Below are positions 23,304 through 35,343 of a DNA stretch of 64,000 nt, piece by piece. Numbering within the stretch: position 1 is the first letter of the stretch; every line of letters begins with the position of its first letter. The notes under the pieces were generated by a model, which made no database searches, was not told the DNA's origin, and saw only the letters and a list, made by a program, of their open reading frames with translations. This stretch comes from Cenococcum geophilum 1.58 (lineage: Eukaryota > Ascomycota > Dothideomycetes > Gloniales > Gloniaceae), in the NCBI GenBank assembly GCA_001692895.1, contig KV748202.1:744001-808000 (forward strand), read 5' to 3'. A program made the position numbers and the translations under genes.

Positions 23304-23706
23304 TATTATAAACGCTTTAAGTACAATGTTACGACTACTTGGAGAAGAGTTGGAAGAAGCTAGTTAGTTAATATAAGTACGGTCCAGAATGGAACCCGTA
23401 GAACTATATGACGAGGAATAGTAGCCAAGGTCATATAATATGCTATGTATTAAACGAGAGGAATAAGAGGAACTTACGTACCTTATATATAACACGTATA
23501 TTATAGGAGTACGGTTATGTATTTAAGGACCTTTAGTCCCTACCTAGATGGTTTCTTCCTTATAGTAATTTTTAGAATACAATTAGAGTTAATCTATTAG
23601 GCAACCACTCTACTAGTTATTATTATGTTGTTAACTTACTTATAATACCTATATACCTAGCCCATTAATAAGTCTACCGTAGTTCCTACTATAAGGCTCC
23701 ATTATA
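23304..23706 (+). repeat. 5' LTR of C2 (403 bp, 18-bp deletion)
   Basis: Begins TATTATAAACGC (RIPped TGTTACGAACGC) and ends GGCTCCATTATA. It lacks 18 bp around AGAAGGATTTT that all other chromovirus LTRs here contain, with TAT-rich repeats at the junction. Confidence 0.92.
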
Positions 23707-24298
23707 TAATTACTACTATAGTTACGGTTTTAATAAGTTAAATAACATACTACTAAAAGCAGCCACTATAACGCCGTTAACGGCAGCAACTACTTTAAGG
23801 TTAAGTGGAGATATAAATATATAAGATACTAACTTACAACTAGTTACAGTTAGATAGCTATAGGAAATTATTAATAGGTTAAACGAGAACAACTAAATAC
23901 TTAAAGAAAGACTTAATGGGATTAAAGTAGTAAAGGTTAAGTTACCTTTAATTAAACAATTCTTAGGGGAGAGATTAAAGCTTAAAGGATTCCTAATATA
24001 AATATATTTTAAAGTTATATAAGAAGGGGCTAAGTTAGCCATAATAATAGATTAGATAGCCTACGTAGGACTATTTCTAATAGGTTAGGCACTTAAATGG
24101 TTTAAACCCTACTTAATGGAAATATAGACTAATGGAATAACTACTACTAATTAAGAGGTATAATTTATATTTTCTAGCTAGGTAGGATTCGCGGAATAAT
24201 TAATATAAATATTTAGGGACCTAGAAGTAATAACTATAGTAAAGAGAAAGCTTTAGGACCTAATATAGCGAACTTTAGTAATTAAGTATATAATATAG
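23707..24298 (+). pseudogene. gag: C2 Gag, N-terminal fragment
   Basis: Homologous to C1 4233-4815: the NKLNN start region and the capsid-like L.LKGFL and AYVGLFL.G.ALK segments. RIP stops throughout. The fragment ends at the TATAG duplication of copia A1 and resumes at 30579. Confidence 0.85.
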
Positions 24299-24557
24299 TG
24301 TATAATTACAGCACCTACTATACTAACCGCGTGCTTACGCGGTTCGATACACCAAGTACGCGTTTACGCGTTTGGTTTGCTTACGCGTCTAGTGCACTCC
24401 TAAAACACTAGCTTAGGGGGGAGGTGCGTTAGTATATAAACCACGTAGCCCACCTTAATAGAATTGACAGTCACCACCGTCTAAATGAGCATATAATACT
24501 ATACGTATTTCGTGCCCCTAGACACGACTCACTTATACTATTAAATTGGTACCAACA
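24299..24557 (+). repeat. 5' LTR of copia A1 (259 bp)
   Basis: TGTATAATTACAGCACC ... GGTACCAACA. It contains a perfect hairpin AACCGCGT-GCTT-ACGCGGTT (24325-24344), further ACGCGTTTACGCGT-type palindromes, and a TATA-like AGTATATAAACC at about 24447 that could be the promoter. Confidence 0.93.
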
Positions 24558-25086
24558 CTGATCAGTAAGCGCGCACAGATTAGGAGATATGCACTTGCTT
24601 AGAAGACGTCCAACGCTCCACCTTGTAAGCCCCTATTTCAGTTAAAGAGAATTAAAGTACTCTAGATTTGGAAGACGTCTGACGCTCCACCTTACCTAGA
24701 ATTACCTTAAATCTACCCTGGTTTTGGAAGACGTTTACGCTCCACCTTAATTAGAGATATTAACTACTGTACTAGTAGTTAACGCGACCACGTTAAGAAC
24801 ACAATCACACTAAGAACGCGACCACTATACCCTACTAAAATACCCCGGCCTCCTCTCTGACCCCTTATAGAGACCTTTTACCCTTTTACGAACCGTTACG
24901 GACCCGTTAATTACTTTTACGGACCGTTACGGAGACCTCTTACCCTCCTGCGAACTACTACGGACCTGTTAAGACCCTACGGAGACCCCCTTACCCTTCT
25001 ACGAACCGTTACGGGCCCGTCAACCGATTTTACGGACCCTTATAAGACCTCTTCTACCCGCTACGTACTATACTACACTACATAGT
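24558..25086 (+). promoter_or_regulatory. Copia A1 leader with repeats and putative primer site
   Basis: CTGATCAGT follows the LTR directly and is shared by copia B elements at the same place, so it is a candidate primer-binding site, though it is not a TGG-type tRNA 3'-end complement. Three copies of a GAAGACGT..ACGCTCCACCTTA motif lie at 24602, 24671 and 24727. Repeated ACGGACC/GTTACGG blocks fill about 24850-25070. Confidence 0.6.
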
Positions 25087-28000
25087 ATAGTAGACATTAG
25101 TAAGCAGGTTAATAAAGGTTAAAAGAAGTAGAAATAAGGAGTTAACGTTACGTCTATAGATAATGTTAACAACTATATTAAATTTAAAATCCTTAAGTAT
25201 GAATACTTTAAGCTTATAAACGTTAACCTATGGGAGTAATACTAGGAAGACTTTGCGGACTTTATAGAAGCTATCTTTAAGGAATACAATCCTACTACTA
25301 TCTGTAACCTACGGACCCTTTTATATAACTAAGGCGTATAGGTTAAAAGGAATAAACGGGTCACTGTTATATGGTCCTTATATAATATAATATATAAGGA
25401 GGACCGAACGGAATAGACTAAGGAAGAAATCCTAGATGAGTATAATACTACTAAGGAACTCTTTGCTTCTTCTAAACTTAATATAATTGCTAGCCTTATA
25501 CCTAACCCTCTTAACTAAATTCGTCCTATAAACCTAAGCAGTTTTAGAATTAATCTTACTGGCTAAAGTATACCTAGTACTTATGTTACGGACCATAATA
25601 CCCCCATAACCTAAATTATAGACTATAATACCCCCGTGAACCAAAATACGGACTAAATCCCTCCTATTATTTAAACTACAGATCCGCAACCTATATATCC
25701 GTAACCTATAAATCCGTAAGCTATAGACCCGCAAACTACTTAAGTAAAGACCTATAGCAAGGAGCTAGCTAACCTAGCTAAGCTCTATACCGACAAATCT
25801 AAGTATAGCGGTGAAAATAACAACTTTAACTTTAAACTGACCATCTTTACGGACCTCTGTTAGAAGGCTAATATTCCTAAATAGGAGTTTAGCTAAGCCT
25901 ACTCTACCATACTGCGCGGCCTAGTATTTAACTACTACTATACCAACCTTAAGAGCAACCCCCTTGGTGTTCCCTTTAATAAGCTATATAAAGCTATATA
26001 TAACTACTTTAAAGGACCGGAATATAGGCGTGATATCCTTACCTAATAGAATGCGACCAAGTTATAGACCGTAATGGACAAGAATACTAAAAAATTAACT
26101 ATAGAGTGCCTATAAATCCTTATTAAAGACCTCCGCTACCTATAGCACGGTTTTAATATTAAGCTTTAAACGGATAACTTCTTATATAACAAACTGATTA
26201 CGGCCTGCTAGGAAATAGAACCCTATAAATACGCCTGTTATAAGCCCGCAGACACTATAGCTAGCCTTATTAATAATTTATGGTCCTCTATTACAACGTA
26301 TAAAGCCTTAAACCCGCCAGGCAGTACTTAAGCTTTTATTACGGACCTGCAAAATCCGCAACCTAATTTAGATGCCTACTTTACGGACCGCCAATACCGC
26401 CAATAGTATCTGCATTAACCAGGTTCTACCTATAACCTCCGTAGTAACTCCTATACAAAAGTATACCCCCGTAGATAAACTAGTCAGAAGTGCTTTATAT
26501 ACGGTAAGAAAGGATATTAGTCTATAAGGCATACCTAGAAAGAACATAATAAGTCTAGGAAGAGACTTAATAACCAGATTAACCAGTTTATTTTAGAATA
26601 CGAAGGAGAGGAAGTAGAGGAGCCCCCTAACAAGTCAATAGAAGCCCTTATAATTAACTTTAACTTAGACGCTTAGGAATAGGAGACCTCAGAGACATTC
26701 CTAACTACTTTTAGACCTTTTACGGACAGTTAAGCCTTTAATACTATAACTATATTAGCTGACCGCTCCTTTATACACTTAATTATACCTAAAAACTAGC
26801 CCGTAAGTATACCTATTAGATCTGTTACGGACGTTATAGACCGCAAATAGGACCTATTTGCATATATTACTACAGAACGCTATACCCCTAAAGAATTCTA
26901 TAGCGTTATAATTAATATAGGTGCCTCTAAGAAGTCTACTGTAGGTTATAGATAATACCTTATATATAAGACTACCGTAAATAATAATATGGATATTAAC
27001 ACTATGTAAGCTAGGGCCGTAAACGTCTAATTTGGCATTGGTTTAACCGCATTAATTAGATTAGTTATAGTTAAGACCCTAATTAGCCTAGTTGACTTCC
27101 ATATAGTAAAAGCGGACACCCCTTTTCTACTCTATCTTGTAGATATGGATAGGTTATAGGTCTACTATAACAATATTATAGATACCTTAACTAGCCCTAT
27201 AACTGCCCTAGGAAGCAAGTATATTACCCTACTAATTACACGACGATTTAGACACCCGTTCCTTATATAGGGAGAGACTTTATAGACCTATATTTAGGAA
27301 TCTTTTAACTACAACCCGTGCTACCTTACTAGTACTAAAATCCACCGTTTATACCGCCGTTTTAGCTACTTATTAGCCGAAAAGCTATATAGAGTTCTTA
27401 AACGCTCTAGATATAACAATGTTAATAGGAAGGTAATCGACCACCTAACTAAATACTGCTCTTTTTGCCAGAAATACAGACGTTCCCTAGGTAGATTTAA
27501 GTTTACCCTTTATAAGGACCTTAACTTCAACCACTTAGTATACGTAGATATTATATATATTAACGGCAGTTTAGTATTATATATAGTTAACAAGGCAACC
27601 CGCTATTAAGCCGCCCATTAGTTGCAAAATATATCCACAAAATATACTTAGGACATTTTACGGACCTACTAGATTGACATATACCTTAGACCCCCTAAGT
27701 ATATCACCCACAACGCTAGTAAAAACTTTATTAGTAAGGAATTCCAACAGTATACTACGGCTATAGCTATTTTAACAAAAGCCGTTCTAGTTAAGGCGCA
27801 CTAGTCCGTTAGACTTATTAAGTGAGCTTACCTAGCTTTACGGAGAGCTTATTAGATTATTATAGACGAGTGTAAGGATATTTAAAAGGAACTAGCTTTA
27901 TAGATGGCCGTAAAAGCCGTTAATGACACCGCTGGCCCTAACGGACTAGTACCTACCCTCTTGGTTTACGGAGCCTACTTAAGGATAAGTAACCTAGGCC

Positions 28001-30064
28001 CTTTTACCCCATCTATTACGGAACGAGCAGCTGCAATATAGAAGGTAATAGCCGAAATAGTTAAATTACGGGCTAAATAAACTATTAATAACGCCTTGTA
28101 CTACTATAACGGACCTAATACAACCCTAGTATATAACCTCCCGCTTAACTCTAAAGTCCTTGTATAGCGTAAAAGCGGCAATTAGACTAGACCTTACCGT
28201 CTACTAGCCGTAGAAGACAAGACCTACTGTATATAGCTCCCTAGCGGACCAATAAGCTTTAGAAGCATATCCATAAAACCCTATTTTCAGTCTAAAAATA
28301 TTTATAACGTCGAGCTAGACAAACTAGAAGCACCTACCGAATTAGATAAACTAGAAGCACCCTTACCTACCCTAGAGGTCCCCTAGAAACCCAATAAACC
28401 TATAGAACCTGCTGTAAAGCGTGGCCGAGGACGCCCCCGTAAGAACCCCGTAATGAAGAATTACTTAACCTCCGTAGGCATATCCGCAAAGCAATCTCTG
28501 CCTATAGATATATCAATTCTAGTATAGGAAACCCCTTTTACGGACTTACGACGTAAAGAGATTAACGGACTACTTAAGAAGGGCGTCTTTGTAGTTATAA
28601 CAGAGAAAGACGTTCTGCAAGGCGTCCGTATATTTAACTCGCGCTTTATTAACAAAATTAAGCACCCTAGTACTAATAAAGCCTTTAAAAAGTTAAGGCT
28701 TGTTATATAAGCTTATAACGACTAGGGAAAGGACCTCATCCTTACGCAATCGCCTATAATTTAACGGGTTAGTTAACGGATTATACTTACGCTTATACTA
28801 GGACTATAGCAAACTAAACCCGTAGCCCTTTACTTACGGGACATCTTGCAAGCCTATATGCAGTTTAATACTTACCTAAGTAGGGACATCTTTATACGGC
28901 TACCGCTTGAGCTTAATCTATAACTAGGAATAATTTTATAAATTATAAAACCACTTTACGGAGTACTAGAAGCTAGAAACCACTGGTTTAAGACGTATTA
29001 CTAGCACCACGTTAGTAAACTTAAGATAGAGCAGTTGACCTATAACCCTTACCTCCTATATACCCTATTAAACGGCCTTAGCATTATTGGACTCCAAATA
29101 GACAATACCCTCTTTTTAGTGGACTAAACTTTTGCGGACGTAAAAGAGACTAAACTATAAGAGGCTAAGTTTCTAGCAAAGCTATAGGAGCAGTTAACTA
29201 AGTAGACTCTAATTAAGTTTAACGGAGGCTTAATTATATAAAAGGGTAACTTAATTTAGCTAACTTAGGAACGCCAAGCTTAAAACCTAAAGCCTATTAC
29301 GGCAAAGCCTATAGACCTTACTAGTTCCCGTAAAGAGACCCGTAAAACCGTAAATACGAAGGACTAATACGCTGTATAGCGTGCAAAAGGTACCTATATT
29401 ACTATAGTCTGTTAAATCTGCCTATAACTTATCCTTTGCGGCCTAGGCAGTAGATCCGTAAGAAGAAAATGTTAAGCAGCTTAATAAGCGCATTTAATGG
29501 CAGATTAATAACGCGATAAAAGGATTTACTTTTATACCGCTAAACCTAAATTTTATTAGCGTAATAGTATTTACGGACGCCTTCTTCGCCAATAATAGGG
29601 ACCTATCATCATAAATCGGCTTCGTAATTATACTTATGGACCATAATTAAGACGCAAATATACTATATTAGTCTTCAATTAAATACAAGCGAGTAACCCG
29701 CAGTGTACTAGCTTCTAAACTATATACATTAGCCCATAGCTTTAATATAGCAGCCGTAATCAAATCAACGATCCAGAAGATCCTACAACTGGAGCAGCTA
29801 CCCCTGGTTTTATACACCGATTTAAAGTCCCTCTACGACTACCTAGTCAAACTAGGTACGACATAAGAGAAGAGGCTCATAGTCGACCTAATGTGCCTAC
29901 ATTAGGCCTATAAACGACGCGAGATTACGGAGGTTAAATGGATCAGTAGCGGAGACAACCTAATAGACGCTATAACGAAGGCAAAGCCGTGTTAAGCTCT
30001 TAAAACCCTAATTAATATAAATAAGCTCAACCTAAAGGTTATAGAATGGGTAGAGCGAGACTAA
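25087..30064 (+). pseudogene. RIP-degraded Gag-Pol of copia A1
   Basis: The frame starts at ATA (25087-25089), where copia A2 has ATG, so RIP destroyed the start. Four 15-bp repeats (Asp/Asn-Pro-Gln type) lie at about 25680-25739. A Cys-rich CFIYGKKGY knuckle is at about 26490. The protease has INIGAS at 26911-26928 where A2 keeps IDIGAS. The integrase zinc motif ends in YCSFCQKY (about 27458) and the core VDIIYING follows near 27540. An AT-hook RGRGRPRKNP lies at 28420-28449. RT (about 28530-29200) has LLKKGVF and YGVLEARNHW, and RNase H ends VKWISSGDN...TKA. A 5-bp deletion near 29410, relative to A2, shifts the last part of the frame. Many TAA/TAG stops replace Gln codons. Confidence 0.92.
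28411..28449 (+). other. AT-hook coding segment in copia A1
   Basis: AVKRGRGRPRKNP contains the canonical AT-hook core RGRPRK, between integrase and RT and in the polyprotein frame. AT-hooks bind the minor groove of AT-rich DNA. A2 has the same motif at about 46880-46905 with one Arg codon changed to TGA, and copia B1 has RRGRGRLKGSRN. Confidence 0.85.
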
Positions 30065-30314
30065 CGGAGTATTTATAGTTTAGTTACGGCCCATTCGGAA
30101 GGCCGTATAGTGCATTTACGGCCCGTTAAAGGGCGTATAGTTCATTTTACGGACCGTAAGCAGGACTTACGGCTAGCTTAGAGCACCGTTTGGAAGGCAA
30201 CCCAAAAGGTACCTCGGGAGGGATTTCCTATGTATTTTCTTACGTCTTTTATGGTTCTATTAAGGCAATTACGGAGGCTATACGTAAGTGGTTCCATTTT
30301 CTAAGTACCGCTAG

Positions 30315-30573
30315 TGTATAATTATAGCACCTGCTATACTAACCGCGTGCTTACGCGGTTCGATACACCAAGTACGCGTTTACGCGTTCGGTTCGCTTAC
30401 GCGTCTAGTGCACTCCTAAAACACTAGCTTAGGGCGCAGGTGCGTTAGTATATAGACTATATAGCCCACCTTAATAGAATCGACAGTTACTACCGTCTAA
30501 ATGAGTATACAATACTATACGTATTTCGTGCCCCTAGACACGACTCACTTATACCATTAAATTGGTACCAACA
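30315..30573 (+). repeat. 3' LTR of copia A1 (259 bp)
   Basis: Same length and hairpin as the 5' copy, with a few transitions such as ATTATAGCACC for ATTACAGCACC. The upstream 3' UTR (30065-30314) has several TTACGG...CCGTAA palindromic blocks. Confidence 0.93.
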
Positions 30574-30578
30574 TATAG

Positions 30579-33500
30579 TTTTAAATACTTACTATATAGG
30601 TTAAATAGAACAATAAGGCGCTTATAGTATAGTATAAATAGGGACTTAAGGCTAAAGTCTAGGACGTAATTATTCTAATAGAAGATGCGGACACCCTAAG
30701 GGAATTAATAGATTAAGTAATTGAGATTAATAATAGGATCTTCTAAAGGGAATAGGCTAAGAGAGGCTAGAATAGAGTTCTATAGTTATATAAGATATAG
30801 AGTACATAATAACTAAAGCTAAATTAGAAACTATAGTATAGCGTAGAGCTAATAAACCTAAGTAGTACTAGAGAAACCTATAAGAGATAGAGTAAAAAAC
30901 TATAGAAACCTAGAAGTTAAAGATTAAGTAATTATAGGACTAAGGAGTATAGGCTAAACTAAGAATCTTAGTAGTAGAAGACGTTTAAGCGGACTCTATA
31001 ATAAAAGTAATAGTTTAAAGATAGAGCTTATATAAATTATAAAAAACAGGGTTATTTCGCTAAAAACTATAGAAGTAGTTAGAGTTATTATATAGTAAAG
31101 GGAACTAGACTAATAGTGTATAACATATATATATAGAGGGATAATAGTATACTATAAGGAACAAAAGAGTATTTAATTAGAAGTTTTACGTTTTGTTATA
31201 ATAACGTATACTAAATTTATAAAGACGCTAAGTACGGTATAAGCTATTAGCCATAAAAGCCAGAGTTAAGAGGACTTAAAGGAACTAAAGAGTTAGATAA
31301 AAAATAAGATTAACTCTATAAGCTAGATTAAAATATTATAGTAATATACGGATAAAGATTAGTAACAATAATAATAGAGTTAAAGTACTTATTAATTAAC
31401 AGTAATAAGGATAGTAAGGGAACTAACTAGGGGTATCTAAACCTTAATAATGTAATAGAAGTAGAGACTAAGACCGCTATAAAGTAAGATTTAGTAACGG
31501 GTATTATAATACTATTAGATACGGCATCTATTGCTTTATAAGATAAAAGGAGTAATATCTAGAGACAATTAAGTAAGTAGATAACTGCTAGTGCTAGCTT
31601 ACCACCTAATAAAGGTAAAAGGCTAAAGGCTTAAGATTTTTAAGACGAGATAAGAGACGATTAAGACTCTTAAGAAGAGATAAGGTATACTTAAGAACCT
31701 ATAATAGACGCAAACTAATAGAGTAGGGTAGCAGCTTAGTTTAAGAATATATAAATAAGCTTAGGATAAGTGTTCCTAAAGGTATAAAATTCTTAAAATA
31801 AGATAAGTAAGATTTAAGACTCTTAAGATAAGATAAGAATACTAGTAAAGCCTAGTTAAACTAAGGCTGGAGCTAAGCTTAAGTTAGAAGCAAGCTTAGG
31901 GTTAGAGAATTTAAGGGATTAAGAATTTAGAGTATAAATTAGGACACTTATAAATAAGAGGCAAGGAGCTTCGCTATAGATTAGAGAATCTATAATATAA
32001 ATAGTAATTAGATTAAGAGATAAATATATAAACTTAAAGGACTTACTAGTTAAATAAGATGTTTAGACTAAGGATTAAAAGTTTAATACTAAGATTAAGA
32101 AGTAAAAAGACTTTAAGGATCTACTCATAAGACGTAAAAGGAAAGAAACTATAGAGAAGTTTAAAGCAAGAATTACCTTATAGTAAGAAAAGAAACTAAA
32201 TATAAGATCTAGTATACTAGGTTATATAAGGAATAGAACACCTATATAAAGAATTACTAATAGGCTAAGAGTAAGCATACTAAGAGCTAAGTGGCTTACT
32301 AAACTGGAAAATAAAAAGGATTTAGGGATTCTTATTAGGTTTAAGGAATAATATATAAAGGGCTATTACAATATAGTAATAAGAAGATACTTCCTTACGG
32401 ACAAGCTATATATACTCTAGCAGCTATACTAAAAGTGGTATAGACAATAACACAATAATAAGTAGGAAGATTTCTATATATAGTTAAATAAAAAAGTTAT
32501 TTAAGACTACCTAATTACGGAAAAAGCGATAAATTATATTAAGGGAGCCTTAATTATAATATTAAAAGATTTAAAGGAATAGTTAGAGGACTAAAAAAGT
32601 AAGAAATATATCTTAGTACCTATAAGTGAAGTTATAACGTTTAGATTAGCATAATAAAGGTTTAAACTTAAGGACGAAAATAAGCCAAGAGTTAACCTAA
32701 AGCACCTAGCATACTATACGCTATTATAGATTGCATATATAGATAATATATATAAGATATACAAAAATCTAAAGGAAAAGAACCAGAAATACCCTATAAG
32801 GATATACTAGATAATAGATAAATAATAATATAAAAATGCTAAGTATATATACAGCTGGCATCTAGTAAAAGTTTAAGAAAAAGGAAGTTTAGTACTTTAA
32901 CTAGAAAGATTCCTTATAGAAGAATGCTTAAATAGACAACAATAGTAGGAATATCTAGAAAATACCTATTTATGGCATATTAAAGATAAAAAGTAAACTA
33001 GGTATTAGCTAAAGAATAAGCTAAGTATAGTAGGATTAAGCAGCTAATAGTTAGGAAAAGTAGAGGCCTATAGAACTAAAGGAAGCTAGTAGTAGAGCCT
33101 TAAACCCTTAAAGGAATTTAAGGACAACACCTAAACCTAAAAGTTAATTAGCAAGATTAACAGTTTAAAGCGTTAGTAGATAGTAGAATAATATAAAACT
33201 ATATTTTACTAATAGTAGTTAAAAGGATAGGACTACTATATAGGTAAAAAGAGTACCCTTATCTATTAGTAATAATTTTAGGAGATCTAATAGCCTATAG
33301 AGGAGGCATTATTAATCTTAAAATAGGACTAATTTAGATAACTATTAAAGGTAGATAAGTTAAAATGTCTTTTAATATATTACTATTAGGGAATAATAAG
33401 GCAGTATTAGGAATGCCTTAATTATAGAAATATAATCTAAAGATTAATTAGGTTATAGGTTAAGTTAATATTAGAGATATATAATAACGCAAAATATAAT

Positions 33501-34774
33501 AATAAACTAAGTTAGTATAGTACTAAGTTAGAGCGATATATAAGGAGACTAATTAAGAATTAAGTTATATACTAAAGAAATACTATAAGTATAGCAAGAA
33601 ACTATAGTTACTAAAAAGCAAAAAGCTATTAGATTATATAGTATAGGATTATAAAATAAAGTTAGAACTAGAAATAAGTTTAAGGTTCTACCTAACTTAC
33701 AAGTTAATAAAAAAAAGTTATAGGCACTTAAGGAGTTTGTCTAAGAAAATCTTTAAAAGGGATATATTAGACTATTATAGTTATTAGCAGGATATCTAAT
33801 ACTGTTCGTACTAAAGAAGAATAAAAAACTTAGGCTATATATTAACTATAAATAGTTAAATAGCATTACTAGGAAGGATAGGTATCCTTTACCCTTAATT
33901 AGCGAAATCTAAGATAGAATTAGTAATGCGTAAATCTTTATAAAGATAGATCTAAGATAGGCGTACCATTAGATTAAAATTAAGAAAGACAATAAATAAA
34001 AGGCAGCCTTTAGGTTAAAGAAAGGACTATATAAACCACTAGTTATATAATTCGGGCTTATAAATATACTAGTAATGTTTTAGAAGCGTATTAATAATAT
34101 ATTAAGAGAATACTTGGATAAATTTATTATAGTATACCTTAATAATATTATTATCTACTTAATAAGTAAGGAAGAATATAAAGAATACATTAAATAGGTC
34201 TTAAAGAGACTATAAAAAGAATAAATGCTAGTAGCAATTAAGAAATGCAAGTTCTTTACTAAAAAAACCAATTTTATTAGATTTATTATTAAACTAGGCT
34301 AACTTAATATAGATCTAAAGAAGATTAAGGCTATAGTAAATTAGTAAGAACTAGAGAATATAACGTAGTTAAGGTTATTCCTAGGGTTCTATAATTACTA
34401 TAAAAGGTTTATAGCTTAATAGTTAAAGGATATTAAACTATTTACGCAGTTAATAAAGAAGGAAGAACTATAGGTATAGGGAAAGGAATAAAAGGAACTA
34501 TTTAAAAAAATTAAGTAGTTATTTACCTAAGAATTAGTTCTTAAAATCTATTAACTATAGTTAGAGATAGTGGTTAAGATGGATATATTAAACTATATAC
34601 TAGGAGTATACTTTCTATAGAAATATAAGGATAGATAGCACCTAGTAGTATACTATAGTTAAAAGATAATACTACTAGAACTAAACTATAATATCTATAA
34701 TAAGGAGTTACTAGGTATAGTTACAGTACTAAAGAAATAGAGATTATTCTTATAAGGCATAAAAAAACTATTTA
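30579..34774 (+). pseudogene. C2 middle fragment: Gag C-terminus, protease, RT, RNase H
   Basis: Resumes C1-like sequence after copia A1. The nucleocapsid box (about 31024-31075) again has Tyr for Cys/His. The long Gag extension is present to about 33150. The protease shows LVDSR near 33174-33188 (DSG with Gly changed to Arg). RT has YLNN near 34135 (both Asp lost). The RNase H fragment ends at 34774 before the TAGTT duplication of copia B1. Stops TAA/TAG are abundant. Confidence 0.87.
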
Positions 34775-34779
34775 TAGTT

Positions 34780-34983
34780 TATTGGGAATAGGGCAAATTG
34801 CCGCCATATAAGGCAAATTGCCGTCACGTAAGGCAAGTTGCCGTCACGTGTCGCCGCGGCACTACCGTAGCGAGGAACCTTAAGTTCCTCAACCCTTACC
34901 CCTATCTATAAAGAATAAGAAATAATAAACATTATACTATCTACGAACCGTAGCTACGTAATATCCCCCTTGTGTAACCAACA
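34780..34983 (+). repeat. 5' LTR of copia B1 (204 bp)
   Basis: Starts TATTGGGAATAGGGC (RIPped TG) and ends TGTGTAACCAACA. It has three near-palindromic GGCAARTTGCCGYCAC repeats (34791-34850), a hairpin GAGGAACCTTAAGTTCCTC (34872-34890), a TATA-like TCTATAAAG (about 34905) and a CGTAGCTACG palindrome. CTAATTAGT, the RIPped CTGATCAGT, follows. Confidence 0.93.
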
Positions 34984-35343
34984 CTAATTAGTAGTTAACT
35001 TTACAGTTATACCACAGAACAGCTAGGTATTCACCAAGAAGAGATAAGCCACTATACTAGTGCTACTCGTGCTAAGGGAAGCTGTCTTTTAAGGTTAGAA
35101 CTGGTCCTAAACCTTAAATAGAACTCTTCTATAAATCTAAGGATTTAAAGGCCAGAACTGGTCCTAAGCCTTCCCTAAATTATAGATTCTTGCGTCCATT
35201 ATATAGAATAACACGCTTTATAAGTCTTCGCGATTTAAGGCTAGAACTAGTCCTAAGCCCTATAATCGTAAATATATGTCATAAACGCGTACCAAACGAT
35301 AATCCTTATACCACCAATATTCCCTTCCTTCGAAGATATAACT
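34984..35343 (+). other. Copia B1 leader
   Basis: No coding potential. It contains three related AAGG(C/T)CAGAACTGGTCCTAA(G/A)CC motifs at about 35091, 35150 and 35238. Matching repeats occur in the copia B2 leader (about 55197-55355), so they are a family feature, perhaps a packaging or translation signal. Confidence 0.6.

Larger units (their letters stand above)
24299..30573 (+). mobile_element. Copia A1: complete RIPped Ty1/copia element
   Basis: A 6,275-bp element with two 259-bp LTRs and the perfect duplication TATAG (24294-24298 and 30574-30578), inserted in the C2 capsid region. Integrase lies upstream of RT, which is the Ty1/copia order. Copia A2 (minus strand, 44532-50894) is a second, less damaged member of the family. 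Confidence 0.95.

Noticed and set aside
24321-24420. tRNA-like GGTTCGATACACC string
   Set aside because: Resembles a B box but lies in copia A LTR hairpins, repeats in every A-family LTR, and no cloverleaf can be drawn around it.
25534-25734. Minus-strand frame in copia A1, and its + strand mate at 49602-49802
   Set aside because: Both are antisense to the Pro/Asp repeat of the copia A Gag.
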